Assembly: GCA_027341315.1 (NCBI GenBank)
Contig: DAIENA010000003.1
Coordinates: 1-31,538, forward strand
Direction of reading: 5' to 3'
DNA from: an archaeon
GTDB taxonomy: Archaea; Nanobdellota; Nanobdellia; Pacearchaeales; GW2011-AR1
Length of the DNA stretch: 31,538 nt
Below are positions 22,361 to 29,652 of this stretch, one piece after another. Below the pieces are notes generated by a model. The model saw only the letters and a program-made list of their open reading frames with translations, was not told the DNA's origin and did no database searches. Each line of letters begins with the position of its first letter. Position 1 is the first letter of the stretch. Both the position numbers and the translations under genes were made by a program.

Positions 22361-22838
22361 ATGTGATGTAAAAGATTTTAAGTTAAAATTTAAATTAATA
22401 AGCTCACCCTTAGCTTCATACAATATTAAAAATCATGAGTTGAGGTTCAGCAAATATATATCTTGCAATGGAAATTGTTTTTACCTGATACTTGGACACG
22501 AATTGATGCATCATTCCCAATATCATACCTTCAAGGACTTGCAGAAAAGAGAAAAAGAATTTATTTCATCCAAGGGATTAAAAGATAAATTAATTTGGTC
22601 CAATCCATTTAATTCATTAATTGAAGGAGATGCCACTTTAGTAGAAATGAATTTACAAGAAAAATATTTTAAAAATGCGAAGGCAGGGGAGATAAGAAAT
22701 TTATCTTACTTATATTGGAGAGGCATGCTTTGTGAAAAATTCAACGACGGAAAAGACCGAAAAGGCATCAACGAACTTTACACGGCGCCAGTCGGAGAAC
22801 TCATTAAGATATTTGGAGAAAATACCATATTTTTATAA
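22284..22838 (+). CDS. Zincin metalloprotease, tandem copy 2
   Basis: 184 residues from the ATG at 22284. LGHELMHHSQ gives HExxH (His72, Glu73, His76) and LIEGDATL gives the third ligand Glu114. N-terminal 26 residues are identical to copy 1 and the KFNDGKDRKGINELY block is shared, but the core (about 27-150) is diverged and shorter, with a Cys pair CNGNC just before HExxH that copy 1 lacks. Start 22284 is chosen by the repeated ribosome site and by identity with copy 1. The final residues (KIFGENTIFL) look like a decayed version of the KIFGGK end of copy 1. Last gene of the operon. Confidence 0.8.
   Translation: MILTEDYVRKTIEEVAPLVEEESGLKCDVKDFKLKFKLISSPLASYNIKNHELRFSKYISCNGNCFYLILGHELMHHSQYHTFKDLQKREKEFISSKGLKDKLIWSNPFNSLIEGDATLVEMNLQEKYFKNAKAGEIRNLSYLYWRGMLCEKFNDGKDRKGINELYTAPVGELIKIFGENTIFL
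22735..22780 (+). repeat. 46-bp direct repeat, copy 2 (zincin 3' block)
   Basis: Second copy of 22191-22236, in the same reading frame of the second zincin. Confidence 0.93.
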
Positions 22839-22884
22839 GTTTAATATTAAATGTACCCTAATTCAAAATGTTTTTCATGAAAAC

Positions 22885-22894
22885 CTTTTTTAAC
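22885..22894 (+). promoter_or_regulatory. TATA box of aIF2-gamma
   Basis: CTTTTTTAAC is centred 25.5 bases before the ATG at 22915. Confidence 0.5.
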
Positions 22895-22914
22895 TCGGTT
22901 TCTCTAAATTTTTT

Positions 22915-24108
22915 ATGACAGAAAAAGAATTACCTGAATTGAACGTCGGAGTCGTCGGGCATATCGACCACGGAAAAACGACGCTTCTCTCGAGATTAAC
23001 CGGAAAGTTTACAGACACGCACTCCGAAGAGCTTAAACGTGGAATTACAATAAAACTCGGCTACGCCGAAATGGTAATTTACGACGACAACGGAAAATTT
23101 AATACAGAAAAAAAAGGAAAACCCGTGAGATACATTTCTTTTATAGACGCACCCGGTCACGAAATGCTTATGGCGACGATGCTTTCCGGCGCGGCAATTA
23201 TAGACTCAGCAATTTTAGTTATCGCCGCAAACGAAGGAATAAAACCCCAGACTAAAGAGCACTTCATGGCCCTGAAAGCAAAAAAAATAAAAAATATAAT
23301 TATCGTTCAAAATAAAATTGATTTAGTTTCAAAAGAAAAAGCTCTCCAAAACTACAAAGAAATTAAAGAATTTGTGAAAGGGACAATCGCGGAAAATTCG
23401 CCTATAATTCCGATTTCTGCACAGCAGGGGGTAAACGTTGATAAATTGCTAAAAACACTTTCAGAAATCCCCATTCCAAAAAGAGACGAAACAAAAGAAC
23501 CAATTTTTTTAATCGCAAGAAGTTTTGATATTAATAAACCCGGGACAAAAATTGACGACCTTCATGGAGGAGTTCTCGGAGGAATTTTAAAACAGGGAAA
23601 ATTAAAAGTAGGGGAAGTAATCGAAATTAAACCGGGAAGAACAATCAAAAAAAATAACCAGTATTTTTATGAACCAATAAAAACAAAAATAATTTCCCTC
23701 CAAAAAGGAAATTCTTCGGTTAAAGAAGTCTTGCCCGGCGCGAGTATCTCAATTGAAACGGAACTCGACCCGTTCATGACAAAAACCGATTCATTGACCG
23801 GTTCAATTGTTTCGACGGTCGGAAGTCTTCCGGAAATAACATCAAAAGTGAAAGTTAAAACCGAACTTTTTAAAGAAGTTTTGGGAAAAGAAACAAAAGA
23901 AAAAGTCGAAGATTTGAAAACAAAAGAATTTCTGATGCTTTCCGTGAACACGACAATCACCGTCGGAACGGTCGAAAAAATCTCGGGCGACGTCGTCGAA
24001 ATGAACCTGAACATTCCGATAGTCGCAATTACCGGAGACAACGTCGGAATCGCAAGAAACATAAACAATCACTGGAGACTTATCGGCTTTGGCGAAATTG
24101 TAAATTAA
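22915..24108 (+). CDS. eif2g: Translation initiation factor aIF2, gamma subunit
   Basis: 397 residues, slightly shorter than the usual 410. G1 GHIDHGKTTLLSRLTG, switch I RGITIKLGYAE, G3 DAPGHEMLMATMLSGAA, G4 QNKIDLVSKE, then domain II (RSFDINKPGTKIDDLHGGVL) and domain III with the C-terminal GFGEI. It carries initiator Met-tRNA to the small subunit with the alpha and beta subunits, which are not in this window. The Cys4 zinc knuckle that normally follows GYAE is absent: the segment YDDNGKFNTEKKGKPVRYIS has no Cys. Dense in CG words. Own leaderless promoter. Confidence 0.97.
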   Translation: MTEKELPELNVGVVGHIDHGKTTLLSRLTGKFTDTHSEELKRGITIKLGYAEMVIYDDNGKFNTEKKGKPVRYISFIDAPGHEMLMATMLSGAAIIDSAILVIAANEGIKPQTKEHFMALKAKKIKNIIIVQNKIDLVSKEKALQNYKEIKEFVKGTIAENSPIIPISAQQGVNVDKLLKTLSEIPIPKRDETKEPIFLIARSFDINKPGTKIDDLHGGVLGGILKQGKLKVGEVIEIKPGRTIKKNNQYFYEPIKTKIISLQKGNSSVKEVLPGASISIETELDPFMTKTDSLTGSIVSTVGSLPEITSKVKVKTELFKEVLGKETKEKVEDLKTKEFLMLSVNTTITVGTVEKISGDVVEMNLNIPIVAITGDNVGIARNINNHWRLIGFGEIVN

Positions 24109-24131
24109 TTATTCTCGCCCAAAACAATAAT

Positions 24132-24141
24132 CCTTAAAAAC
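24132..24141 (+). promoter_or_regulatory. TATA box of the gene at 24163
   Basis: CCTTAAAAAC is centred 26.5 bases before the ATG at 24163, which selects that start over the in-frame GTG at 24154. Confidence 0.55.
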
Positions 24142-24162
24142 TGCATATTTTTTGTGTACCTC

Positions 24163-24504
24163 ATGATAAAAGTAACCTTCGGCGAAGCAACAAATTTCGC
24201 ATATTTTGGGGGAAACACTAAAAAAACAAATGAATGTTTTAATGAGCTGGAAAAAGTTTGTTTAAGAAATGGTTTTTCACCTGAGATGGACCCGTCGGAA
24301 ATTCATTTTAATAATAAACCGTGGGAAGAAATTTCCTTAAAAAAAAGAGTTTACTTCAGGGATAAAGATTATATCAAAATTTCGGTAAATTCTGAACTCG
24401 GAACAAAACTTACAGAAATCAGTTTCAATAAAGAAATCGATGAAAAAATTGTAAACGAATACAAAGAAGTTTATAATGAAGAATGTATAGTTCGAAATTG
24501 TTAA
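24163..24504 (+). CDS. Unrecognised small protein, 113 aa
   Basis: 113 residues. A beta-rich start (MIKVTFGEATNFAYFGG), a helix with one Cys (ECFNELEKVCLRNGF), an acidic-aromatic centre (HFNNKPWEEISLKKR), a strand (YIKISVNSELGTKLTEI) and a C-terminal helix ending in ECIVRNC. The four Cys are scattered, not in a metal-binding pattern. No signal or membrane segment. AT-rich, single gene with its own promoter between aIF2-gamma and the nuclease. No family recognised. Confidence 0.6.
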   Translation: MIKVTFGEATNFAYFGGNTKKTNECFNELEKVCLRNGFSPEMDPSEIHFNNKPWEEISLKKRVYFRDKDYIKISVNSELGTKLTEISFNKEIDEKIVNEYKEVYNEECIVRNC

Positions 24505-24510
24505 CTAAAA

Positions 24511-24520
24511 CTTTATAACT
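24511..24520 (+). promoter_or_regulatory. TATA box of the RecB-like nuclease
   Basis: CTTTATAACT is centred 26.5 bases before the ATG at 24542. Confidence 0.65.
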
Positions 24521-24541
24521 TTAAAGACCATTTTTATTTTT

Positions 24542-25393
24542 ATGACCATCTACTCCCACTCAAGATTGTCTGCATTCGAACAGTGTAAATACCGTTATAA
24601 ATTGAAATATCTGGATAAAATCCCGTCTCCTGTCGGAAAATCCGTCGAGGCGCATTTAGGCGAATGCGTTCATGATGCATTGGAATGGTTTTACAAAAAG
24701 GTAATTCTGGGGGAAATTCCTGAACTAGACGAAGTGATAAAAAAGTATTCTCTAAGCTGGCAGGAAAAAGAGACAGACGACATGCTGATTGTAAAAGAAA
24801 TTCCAAAACAAAATTATTTTGACAAGGGAGTAAAATTTTTGATTGATTATTATTTTAAACACAAACCTTTTGACGACGGAACTCTGGAAACAGAAAAGAA
24901 AATCTGGGTGAATCTGGAAGAAAACTTCCCCCACAAAATAATCGGGTACGTCGACCGGCTCGCGTATAACAAGGAAAAAGACGCTTATGAAATCCACGAT
25001 TACAAAACGGCAAACACACTTCCCGAAAAAAGCAAATTTGAAAACGACCGTCAGCTTGCACTTTATTCAATCGGCATAAAAGATAAATACAAAGACAATA
25101 AACCCGTAATTCTGATTTGGCATTATTTAAACTACAACATGAAAATTTCGTCGACGAGAACCGAAGATGAACTCCAAAAATTAAAAAAAGACACAATAAA
25201 ACTCATTAATGAAATCGAAGAAACAAAAGAATTTGCAACAAACAAATCCGTTTTATGTAATTGGTGTGAGTACAAACAATACTGCAAGGCATGGGGAAAT
25301 TCCGTCCCGCTCGAATATCAAAGAAATATAAAAACCGGCGTTGAAAATCCTAAAAGTAGTTCTCCAACAATTTCTAAGTATTTAAATGATTAA
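24542..25393 (+). CDS. PD-(D/E)XK nuclease of the RecB/Cas4-like family with Fe-S signature
   Basis: 283 residues. N-terminal SHSRLSAFEQCKYRYKLKYL is the usual start of PDDEXK_1 (RecB-C-like) nucleases; LGECVHDALEWF has the conserved His; the core IIGYVDRLAY then YEIHDYKTAN gives the D...DxK catalytic set, followed by the QxxxY motif RQLALYSIG. Cys15 plus Cys239, Cys242 and Cys248 (LCNWCEYKQYC) form the C...CxxCx5C pattern that holds a 4Fe-4S cluster in AddB and Cas4. Likely a DNA exonuclease or end-processing enzyme in repair. There is no CRISPR array or other cas gene in the window, so a Cas4 role is not supported. Own promoter. Confidence 0.88.
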   Translation: MTIYSHSRLSAFEQCKYRYKLKYLDKIPSPVGKSVEAHLGECVHDALEWFYKKVILGEIPELDEVIKKYSLSWQEKETDDMLIVKEIPKQNYFDKGVKFLIDYYFKHKPFDDGTLETEKKIWVNLEENFPHKIIGYVDRLAYNKEKDAYEIHDYKTANTLPEKSKFENDRQLALYSIGIKDKYKDNKPVILIWHYLNYNMKISSTRTEDELQKLKKDTIKLINEIEETKEFATNKSVLCNWCEYKQYCKAWGNSVPLEYQRNIKTGVENPKSSSPTISKYLND

Positions 25394-25398
25394 GAAAA

Positions 25399-25408
25399 CT
25401 TTAAATAT
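25399..25408 (+). promoter_or_regulatory. TATA box of the ArsR-iscS-DUF1858 operon
   Basis: CTTTAAATAT is centred 25.5 bases before the ATG at 25429. Confidence 0.6.
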
Positions 25409-25432
25409 TCATATGATTTTAGATTCATATGA
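25407..25432. promoter_or_regulatory. Tandem TCATATGA operator sites
   Basis: ATTCATATGA occurs at 25407-25416 and again at 25423-25432, a 16-base period; each contains the palindrome TCATATGA. The first touches the TATA box, the second covers the start codon of the ArsR gene and the transcription start. This is a likely site for the regulator it precedes. Confidence 0.5.
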
Positions 25433-25740
25433 AAAATAAACAAAAGTGCGATGCATACGCCATATTTTTTAAGAATCTCGCCAACGGAGTAAAAATTGAT
25501 ATAATCAGCTCCCTAAAGGAAAAGCCAAAATCTGTAAATGAACTTGTCGAAGAACTTGGAGTTGAACAATCAAAAATTTCCCACGCCCTCGCAAATTTGA
25601 GATTTTGTAATCTTGTTAACACAAAGCAAAAAGGAAAATTGAGAATTTATTCATTAAATAAAAAAACAATTCTTCCAATATTAAAAATAATTGACAAGCA
25701 CAGACAAACAAGCTGCCCCGGCTGCAAGTTAAGAAAATGA
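25429..25740 (+). CDS. ArsR-type winged-helix regulator with Cys residues
   Basis: 103 residues. Winged HTH of the ArsR family: FFKNLANGVKIDIISSL, PKSVNELVEELGVEQSKISH as helix-turn-helix, ALANLRFCNLVNTKQKGK as recognition helix and start of the wing, and RIYSLNKK. Cys7, Cys60 and the C-terminal CPGC (Cys96, Cys99) could bind a metal or an Fe-S cluster. It overlaps iscS by ATGA, so it most likely senses iron-sulfur, sulfur or metal status and represses its own operon, by analogy with SufR and IscR in bacteria. This is inference; no archaeal counterpart is claimed. Confidence 0.85.
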   Translation: MKNKQKCDAYAIFFKNLANGVKIDIISSLKEKPKSVNELVEELGVEQSKISHALANLRFCNLVNTKQKGKLRIYSLNKKTILPILKIIDKHRQTSCPGCKLRK

Positions 25741-26888
25741 CCTCAATATACCTCGACAACGCAGCGACGACAAAAGTCGACCCGGAAGTTTCGAAAGCAA
25801 TGCGTCCGTACTTTGATGAATTCTACGGAAACGCGTCGTCCGTCCACGTCAAGGGTCAGGAATCAAAACGAGCGCTCGAAAACGCAAGAAAAATTATCGC
25901 CGACGAAGTTAACGCAAAACCCGAAGAAATTTATTTCACTTCAGGCGGAACCGAGTCAAACAACTGGGCGCTTAAAGGTTCATTTTTTAAAAATTTGAAA
26001 GAAGGTAAAAATCATATAATTGTAACAAAAATTGAACATGATTGCATAATAAACACAGCAAAGTGGCTCGAAAAAAACGGGGCAAAAGTAACATATTTGA
26101 ATGTTGACAAAGAAGGTTTTATCAATATTAAAGAATTGAAAAAAGCCATAACTCCAAAAACTTTTCTTGTTTCAATAATGCAGGGAAATAATGAAATCGG
26201 AACAATCCAAAATTTACAGGAAATAGGAAAAATCACAAAAGAAAAAAATATTTTATTCCACACCGACGCCGCACAAAGTTTCACAAAAGTTTTTCTTGAC
26301 ACAAAAAAAATGAATCTTGATATGGTTACACTAAACGCGCACAAAATTTACGGACCAAAAGGAGTCGGCGCACTCTTCATCCGTGAAGGCGTAAAAATTG
26401 AACCGCTCGTTCATGGCGGCGGCCAGGAGAGAAACATGAGAAGCGGAACAGAAAACATCGCCGGGATCGTCGGATTCGGAAAAGCCGTCGAAATTTCAAA
26501 AAAAATAAATTATGAAAAAATTTCAAAACTTCGCGACGAACTTATCGACGGAATTTTAAAAAAAATTCCGGAGACAAAATTAAACGGTTCCGACGGCGCT
26601 AACCGACTTGTAAACAACGTGAACATAACCTTCAAAAACTGCGAGGGAGAAGCACTCGGCGCTTACTTGGAAAATAAAGGAATTTACGTTTCAACCGGCT
26701 CGGCATGCATGTCTAACACCGACGCACAAAGCCACGTATTAAAAGCAATCGGACTCACCCCAAAAGACCAAGACTCAACGATTAGATTCACATTAAGTAA
26801 AGACACAACAAAAAAAGATATAAAATATGTTTTGAAAGTTCTTCCGGAAATCGTCGATAAAATGCGAAGAGTTGAGAGGTTGAAATGA
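25737..26888 (+). CDS. iscS: Cysteine desulfurase (IscS/NifS)
   Basis: 383 residues. PLP-dependent class V aminotransferase: IYLDNAATTKVDPEV start, YGNASSVH, FTSGGTESNNWAL, the Asp of HTDAAQSF for the pyridine nitrogen, the Schiff-base Lys203 in NAHKIYGPKG, HGGGQERNMRSGTEN, and the catalytic Cys324 in STGSACMSN. It releases sulfur from cysteine as a persulfide for Fe-S clusters and possibly tRNA thiolation. The Cys loop is of the long IscS/NifS type. No IscU or SufBC gene is in the window. Coupled to the ArsR gene and to the DUF1858 gene by ATGA overlaps on both sides. Confidence 0.96.
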   Translation: MTSIYLDNAATTKVDPEVSKAMRPYFDEFYGNASSVHVKGQESKRALENARKIIADEVNAKPEEIYFTSGGTESNNWALKGSFFKNLKEGKNHIIVTKIEHDCIINTAKWLEKNGAKVTYLNVDKEGFINIKELKKAITPKTFLVSIMQGNNEIGTIQNLQEIGKITKEKNILFHTDAAQSFTKVFLDTKKMNLDMVTLNAHKIYGPKGVGALFIREGVKIEPLVHGGGQERNMRSGTENIAGIVGFGKAVEISKKINYEKISKLRDELIDGILKKIPETKLNGSDGANRLVNNVNITFKNCEGEALGAYLENKGIYVSTGSACMSNTDAQSHVLKAIGLTPKDQDSTIRFTLSKDTTKKDIKYVLKVLPEIVDKMRRVERLK

Positions 26889-27103
26889 AAAAACAAAATA
26901 AAAAACCGATAATCACAAAAGAAATGTCTATCCTTGAAATTATCGACAAAAAACCCGAGGCTATTGAAGTGTTGTTTGATTTCGGACTTGGTTGCATAAG
27001 TTGCGCTTTCTCCCAAATCGAAAGTCTCGAAGAAGGTGCGCTTAGCCACGGAATGAGTGAAGAACTTATCAATAAAATGGTTAAAGAAATAAATAAATTT
27101 TAG
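26885..27103 (+). CDS. DUF1858 domain protein (CxxC redox-type)
   Basis: 72 residues. Matches the small DUF1858 fold: ITKEMSILEIIDKKPEAIEV, FDFGLGCISCAFSQIESLEE, AALSHGM-like end. The CISC pair (two Cys separated by two) is the conserved feature, seen also at the N-terminus of ScdA/RIC-type Fe-S repair proteins and near hybrid cluster proteins. It is the last gene of the ArsR-iscS operon, with a GAGGT ribosome site at 26876-26880. It could accept sulfur from IscS or sense redox state. Ends with TAG. Confidence 0.85.
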   Translation: MKKQNKKPIITKEMSILEIIDKKPEAIEVLFDFGLGCISCAFSQIESLEEGALSHGMSEELINKMVKEINKF

Positions 27104-27131
27104 TTGACAAAACAAACGATTAGGTTTCAAA

Positions 27132-27141
27132 ATATTTATAA
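27132..27141 (+). promoter_or_regulatory. TATA box of tRNA-Ser
   Basis: ATATTTATAA is centred about 29 bases before the first base of the tRNA, fitting a short 5' leader. Confidence 0.6.
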
Positions 27142-27165
27142 GTCACGATAATTCTCTACTTTTAT

Positions 27166-27247
27166 GCCCAGTTCGCATAGTGGTTATTGCACCAGGTTGC
27201 TAACCTGGACCTCTCGGGGTGCGCAGGTTCGATTCCTGCACTGGGCG
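27166..27247 (+). tRNA. trnS: tRNA-Ser (anticodon GCU)
   Basis: Acceptor arms GCCCAGT (27166-27172) and ACTGGGC (27240-27246) pair fully, with G27247 as discriminator, the base required for seryl-tRNA. Anticodon stem CCAGG/CCTGG (27192-27196 / 27204-27208), loop TTGCTAA with anticodon GCT at 27199-27201, reading AGC and AGU. A 14-base extra arm (ACCTCTCGGGGTGC) marks a class II tRNA, and the T arm is GCAGG TTCGATT CCTGC. No intron and no encoded CCA. It is followed by a T-rich stretch. Confidence 0.97.
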
Positions 27248-27310
27248 TAAAAATATTATTTTCAAAGTCTTCTATAATCCAGGAAATCATTTTACGCGCA
27301 ATCTCCCGCA

Positions 27311-27320
27311 ACATTTAAAT
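27311..27320 (+). promoter_or_regulatory. TATA box of transketolase
   Basis: ACATTTAAAT predicts a start near 27342, leaving a leader of about 11 bases that contains GAGG before the ATG at 27353. Confidence 0.5.
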
Positions 27321-27352
27321 CCTTTCCTTCCCTGACTTTCTTCGAGGCGAAA

Positions 27353-29176
27353 ATGAATACGAAAGATTTGAAAAAAATAGCAAATATTCTTCGACGCGAT
27401 TCATTGATTTCTACAACCACCTCCGGAAGCGGTCACCCGACGTCGTGTCTTTCATGCGCCGAAATTGTAGGAACACTTTTTTTTAGCGAGATGAATTACG
27501 ACGTGAAAAACCCGGACAACCCGGACAACGACGAATTCATTTTAAGCAAGGGTCACGCAGCTCCAATTTTGTATTCGGCGCTAAAACATGTCGGATGTAT
27601 CGACGAAGATTTAAGCACACTAAGAAAATTAAAAAGTCCTTTAGAGGGGCATCCAATGCCCAAGTCATTAAGGTGGATAAAAGTCGCAACCGGCTCGCTC
27701 GGTCAGGGATTAAGCGTCGGCGCAGGAATGGCACTTTCAAAAAAATTCCAAAAAAGAAAATCAAAAATTTATGTTTTAATGGGAGACTCAGAATTAGCAG
27801 AAGGTTCGGTTTATGAGTCTCTGAATTTTGCTTCATTTTACAATTTAAATAATTTAGTTGCAATTGTCGACGTGAACAAACTTGGACAAACAAGGGAAAC
27901 TATGTTTGGATACAACCTAGAAAATTACAAAAAAAAATTTGAATCATTTGGCTGGAATGCAGTAATTCTAAACGGTCATGAAACAAGTGAAATTTTAAAT
28001 TCATTAAAAAAATTAAAAAACTCAAAAAAACCAACAGTTATACTTGCAAAAACTGTAAAGGGAAAAGGAGTTTCATTTTTAGAAGGAAAAAACGGGTGGC
28101 ACGGAAAAGCTCTTTCAAAAAAAGAATTGGATGAAGCACTTAGGGAAATTCCCGACGACAAAATACCAAAATTCAACCTTCCCAAACCAAAAAAAATTTT
28201 ATACAATCCAATAACAAAAAAACTGAACTCAAATTATTATAAAATTGGAGAGGAAATTTCAACAAGAGAAGCTTATGGAAAAGCGTTGTTAAACTTGGCT
28301 AAATCTGATTCGCGAATAATAGCAATAGATTCTGAAGTCGGAAATTCAACAGAATCTGAATATGTTGAAAAAAACAATGAAACAAAAAAACAATTCGTCG
28401 AAAATTATATCGCAGAACAAAACATGATTGGCCTCTCTCTTGGGTTAAGTAAAACCGGAATGAAACCGTTTCCGTCGACGTTCTGTGCTTTTTTAACACG
28501 TGCGTTTGACCAGTTAAGAATGTCCGCCTTGTCGTCGGCGAATTTTACGGTTTGCGCAAGTCACGCAGGAGTTTCAATCGGCGAGGACGGAGCGTCACAA
28601 ATGGGTCTTGAAGATATTTCAATGTTTAGGTCTCTTCCAAATTCCATAATTTTTTATCCGTCCGACGCTGTTTCAACTGAAAAGTTGACTATTCTTTCAG
28701 ACAAATTAAATGGAATAAAATATATCAGAACGACAAGACCAAAAACAAAAGTCATTTACAAAAATTCAGAAAATTTTGAAGTTGGAGATTTCAAAACCCT
28801 AAAGGAATCAAACGGCGACGTTGCCGTTCTCGTCGGCGCTGGAATAACGACGCATGAAAACCTTAGCGCATTCGAAAAATTAAAAATAAAAGGAAAATCC
28901 GTCGCTGTTGTCGATTTATTTTGCATAAAACCGTTCGACTCCGACAAGTTTATTAAATTTGTAAAAGATCATGGAAATAAAGTTGTAATTTCAGAGGACC
29001 ACCATGGAGAAGGGGGAATTGGAGAAATGCTTAAAAGTGAATTAAAAAATTCGGAAATAAAAATCTCCCATTTATTTGTTGGAGAAATTCCTCATTCAGG
29101 AACAGAAAAAGAACTTCTGCACAAATATAAAATCGACAGCGACGCAATTGTCGATGAAGTTTTTAAATTCAAATGA
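27353..29176 (+). CDS. tkt: Transketolase, full length
   Basis: 607 residues in one chain, whereas many archaea split the N- and C-terminal halves. The TPP domain has TTTSGSGHPTSCLSCAE, SKGHAAPILY, GSLGQGLSVGAG, the cofactor motif MGDSELAEGSVYES, and VDVNKLGQ, which resemble the shorter animal-type transketolases. The pyrimidine domain has STREAYGKALLNLA and NYIAEQNMIGLSLGLS with the catalytic Glu, then HAGVSIGEDGASQ; the C-terminal domain ends near IPHSGTEKELL. It moves two-carbon units between pentose, triose and tetrose phosphates in the cytoplasm. Composition alternates between CG-rich and AT-rich stretches. The next gene overlaps by ATGA. Confidence 0.96.
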   Translation: MNTKDLKKIANILRRDSLISTTTSGSGHPTSCLSCAEIVGTLFFSEMNYDVKNPDNPDNDEFILSKGHAAPILYSALKHVGCIDEDLSTLRKLKSPLEGHPMPKSLRWIKVATGSLGQGLSVGAGMALSKKFQKRKSKIYVLMGDSELAEGSVYESLNFASFYNLNNLVAIVDVNKLGQTRETMFGYNLENYKKKFESFGWNAVILNGHETSEILNSLKKLKNSKKPTVILAKTVKGKGVSFLEGKNGWHGKALSKKELDEALREIPDDKIPKFNLPKPKKILYNPITKKLNSNYYKIGEEISTREAYGKALLNLAKSDSRIIAIDSEVGNSTESEYVEKNNETKKQFVENYIAEQNMIGLSLGLSKTGMKPFPSTFCAFLTRAFDQLRMSALSSANFTVCASHAGVSIGEDGASQMGLEDISMFRSLPNSIIFYPSDAVSTEKLTILSDKLNGIKYIRTTRPKTKVIYKNSENFEVGDFKTLKESNGDVAVLVGAGITTHENLSAFEKLKIKGKSVAVVDLFCIKPFDSDKFIKFVKDHGNKVVISEDHHGEGGIGEMLKSELKNSEIKISHLFVGEIPHSGTEKELLHKYKIDSDAIVDEVFKFK

Positions 29177-29652
29177 AAATATTAATTTTCACAGAGGGAA
29201 CAATAATAATGCATAAAAATGCATTGGGGTATCCAATTAATAAAGTAATAGATCAGATTAAAAGAAAAGAAAAATCCGTCCATAATTACTCTTCTTATAT
29301 TCCAATTAAAAATGCGCCAAAAAAATTGAAAAATTGGGAAAAGGAAGGGCATACCCTTATCTACCTAACTTCTAGAAGGAAAAGAGAAGAAATTAATCAA
29401 ATTAGAACTGTTCTAAAGAGATATAAATTTCCAAACGGAAAATTATTATTTAGGAAAAAAGACGAAAACTATTCTAACATTGCAGAAAGAATTATGCCAG
29501 ATATATTGGTAGAAGATGATTGCAAAAGTATAGGTGGAAAAAAAGAAATGACTATCACAAATATAAACCCTAAAATAAAAAAGAAGATAAAGTCTATTGT
29601 TCTAAGGGAATTTGGCGGAATTGATAATCTCCCAGATATCCTATCTAAATAA
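29173..29652 (+). CDS. HAD-like protein lacking the nucleophile Asp
   Basis: 159 residues. The layout follows the HAD fold: first strand ILIFTEGTIIMH where a phosphatase would have DxDGT, then a cap helix region, second motif YLTSRRKREEI, and the late acidic motif DILVEDDCKSI. The nucleophile position is Phe and the second Asp is Glu, so ordinary HAD phosphatase chemistry is not expected; the FTEGT form may define its own subgroup. The end is basic and helical. It starts in the transketolase stop codon (ATGA), so it is co-translated with it. AT-rich class. Its 3' end overlaps the convergent rpe gene by 8 bases. Confidence 0.7.
   Translation: MKILIFTEGTIIMHKNALGYPINKVIDQIKRKEKSVHNYSSYIPIKNAPKKLKNWEKEGHTLIYLTSRRKREEINQIRTVLKRYKFPNGKLLFRKKDENYSNIAERIMPDILVEDDCKSIGGKKEMTITNINPKIKKKIKSIVLREFGGIDNLPDILSK

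Noticed and set aside
21640..22780. CRISPR or IS-related repeats
   Set aside because: The repeats are long, coding, in frame and only two copies each; they are parts of paralogous genes. No array, terminal inverted repeats or transposase was seen in the window.
24542..25393. Cas4 of a CRISPR system
   Set aside because: The Fe-S and nuclease motifs fit, but no cas1, cas2 or repeat array is near; a stand-alone RecB-like nuclease is the safer call.
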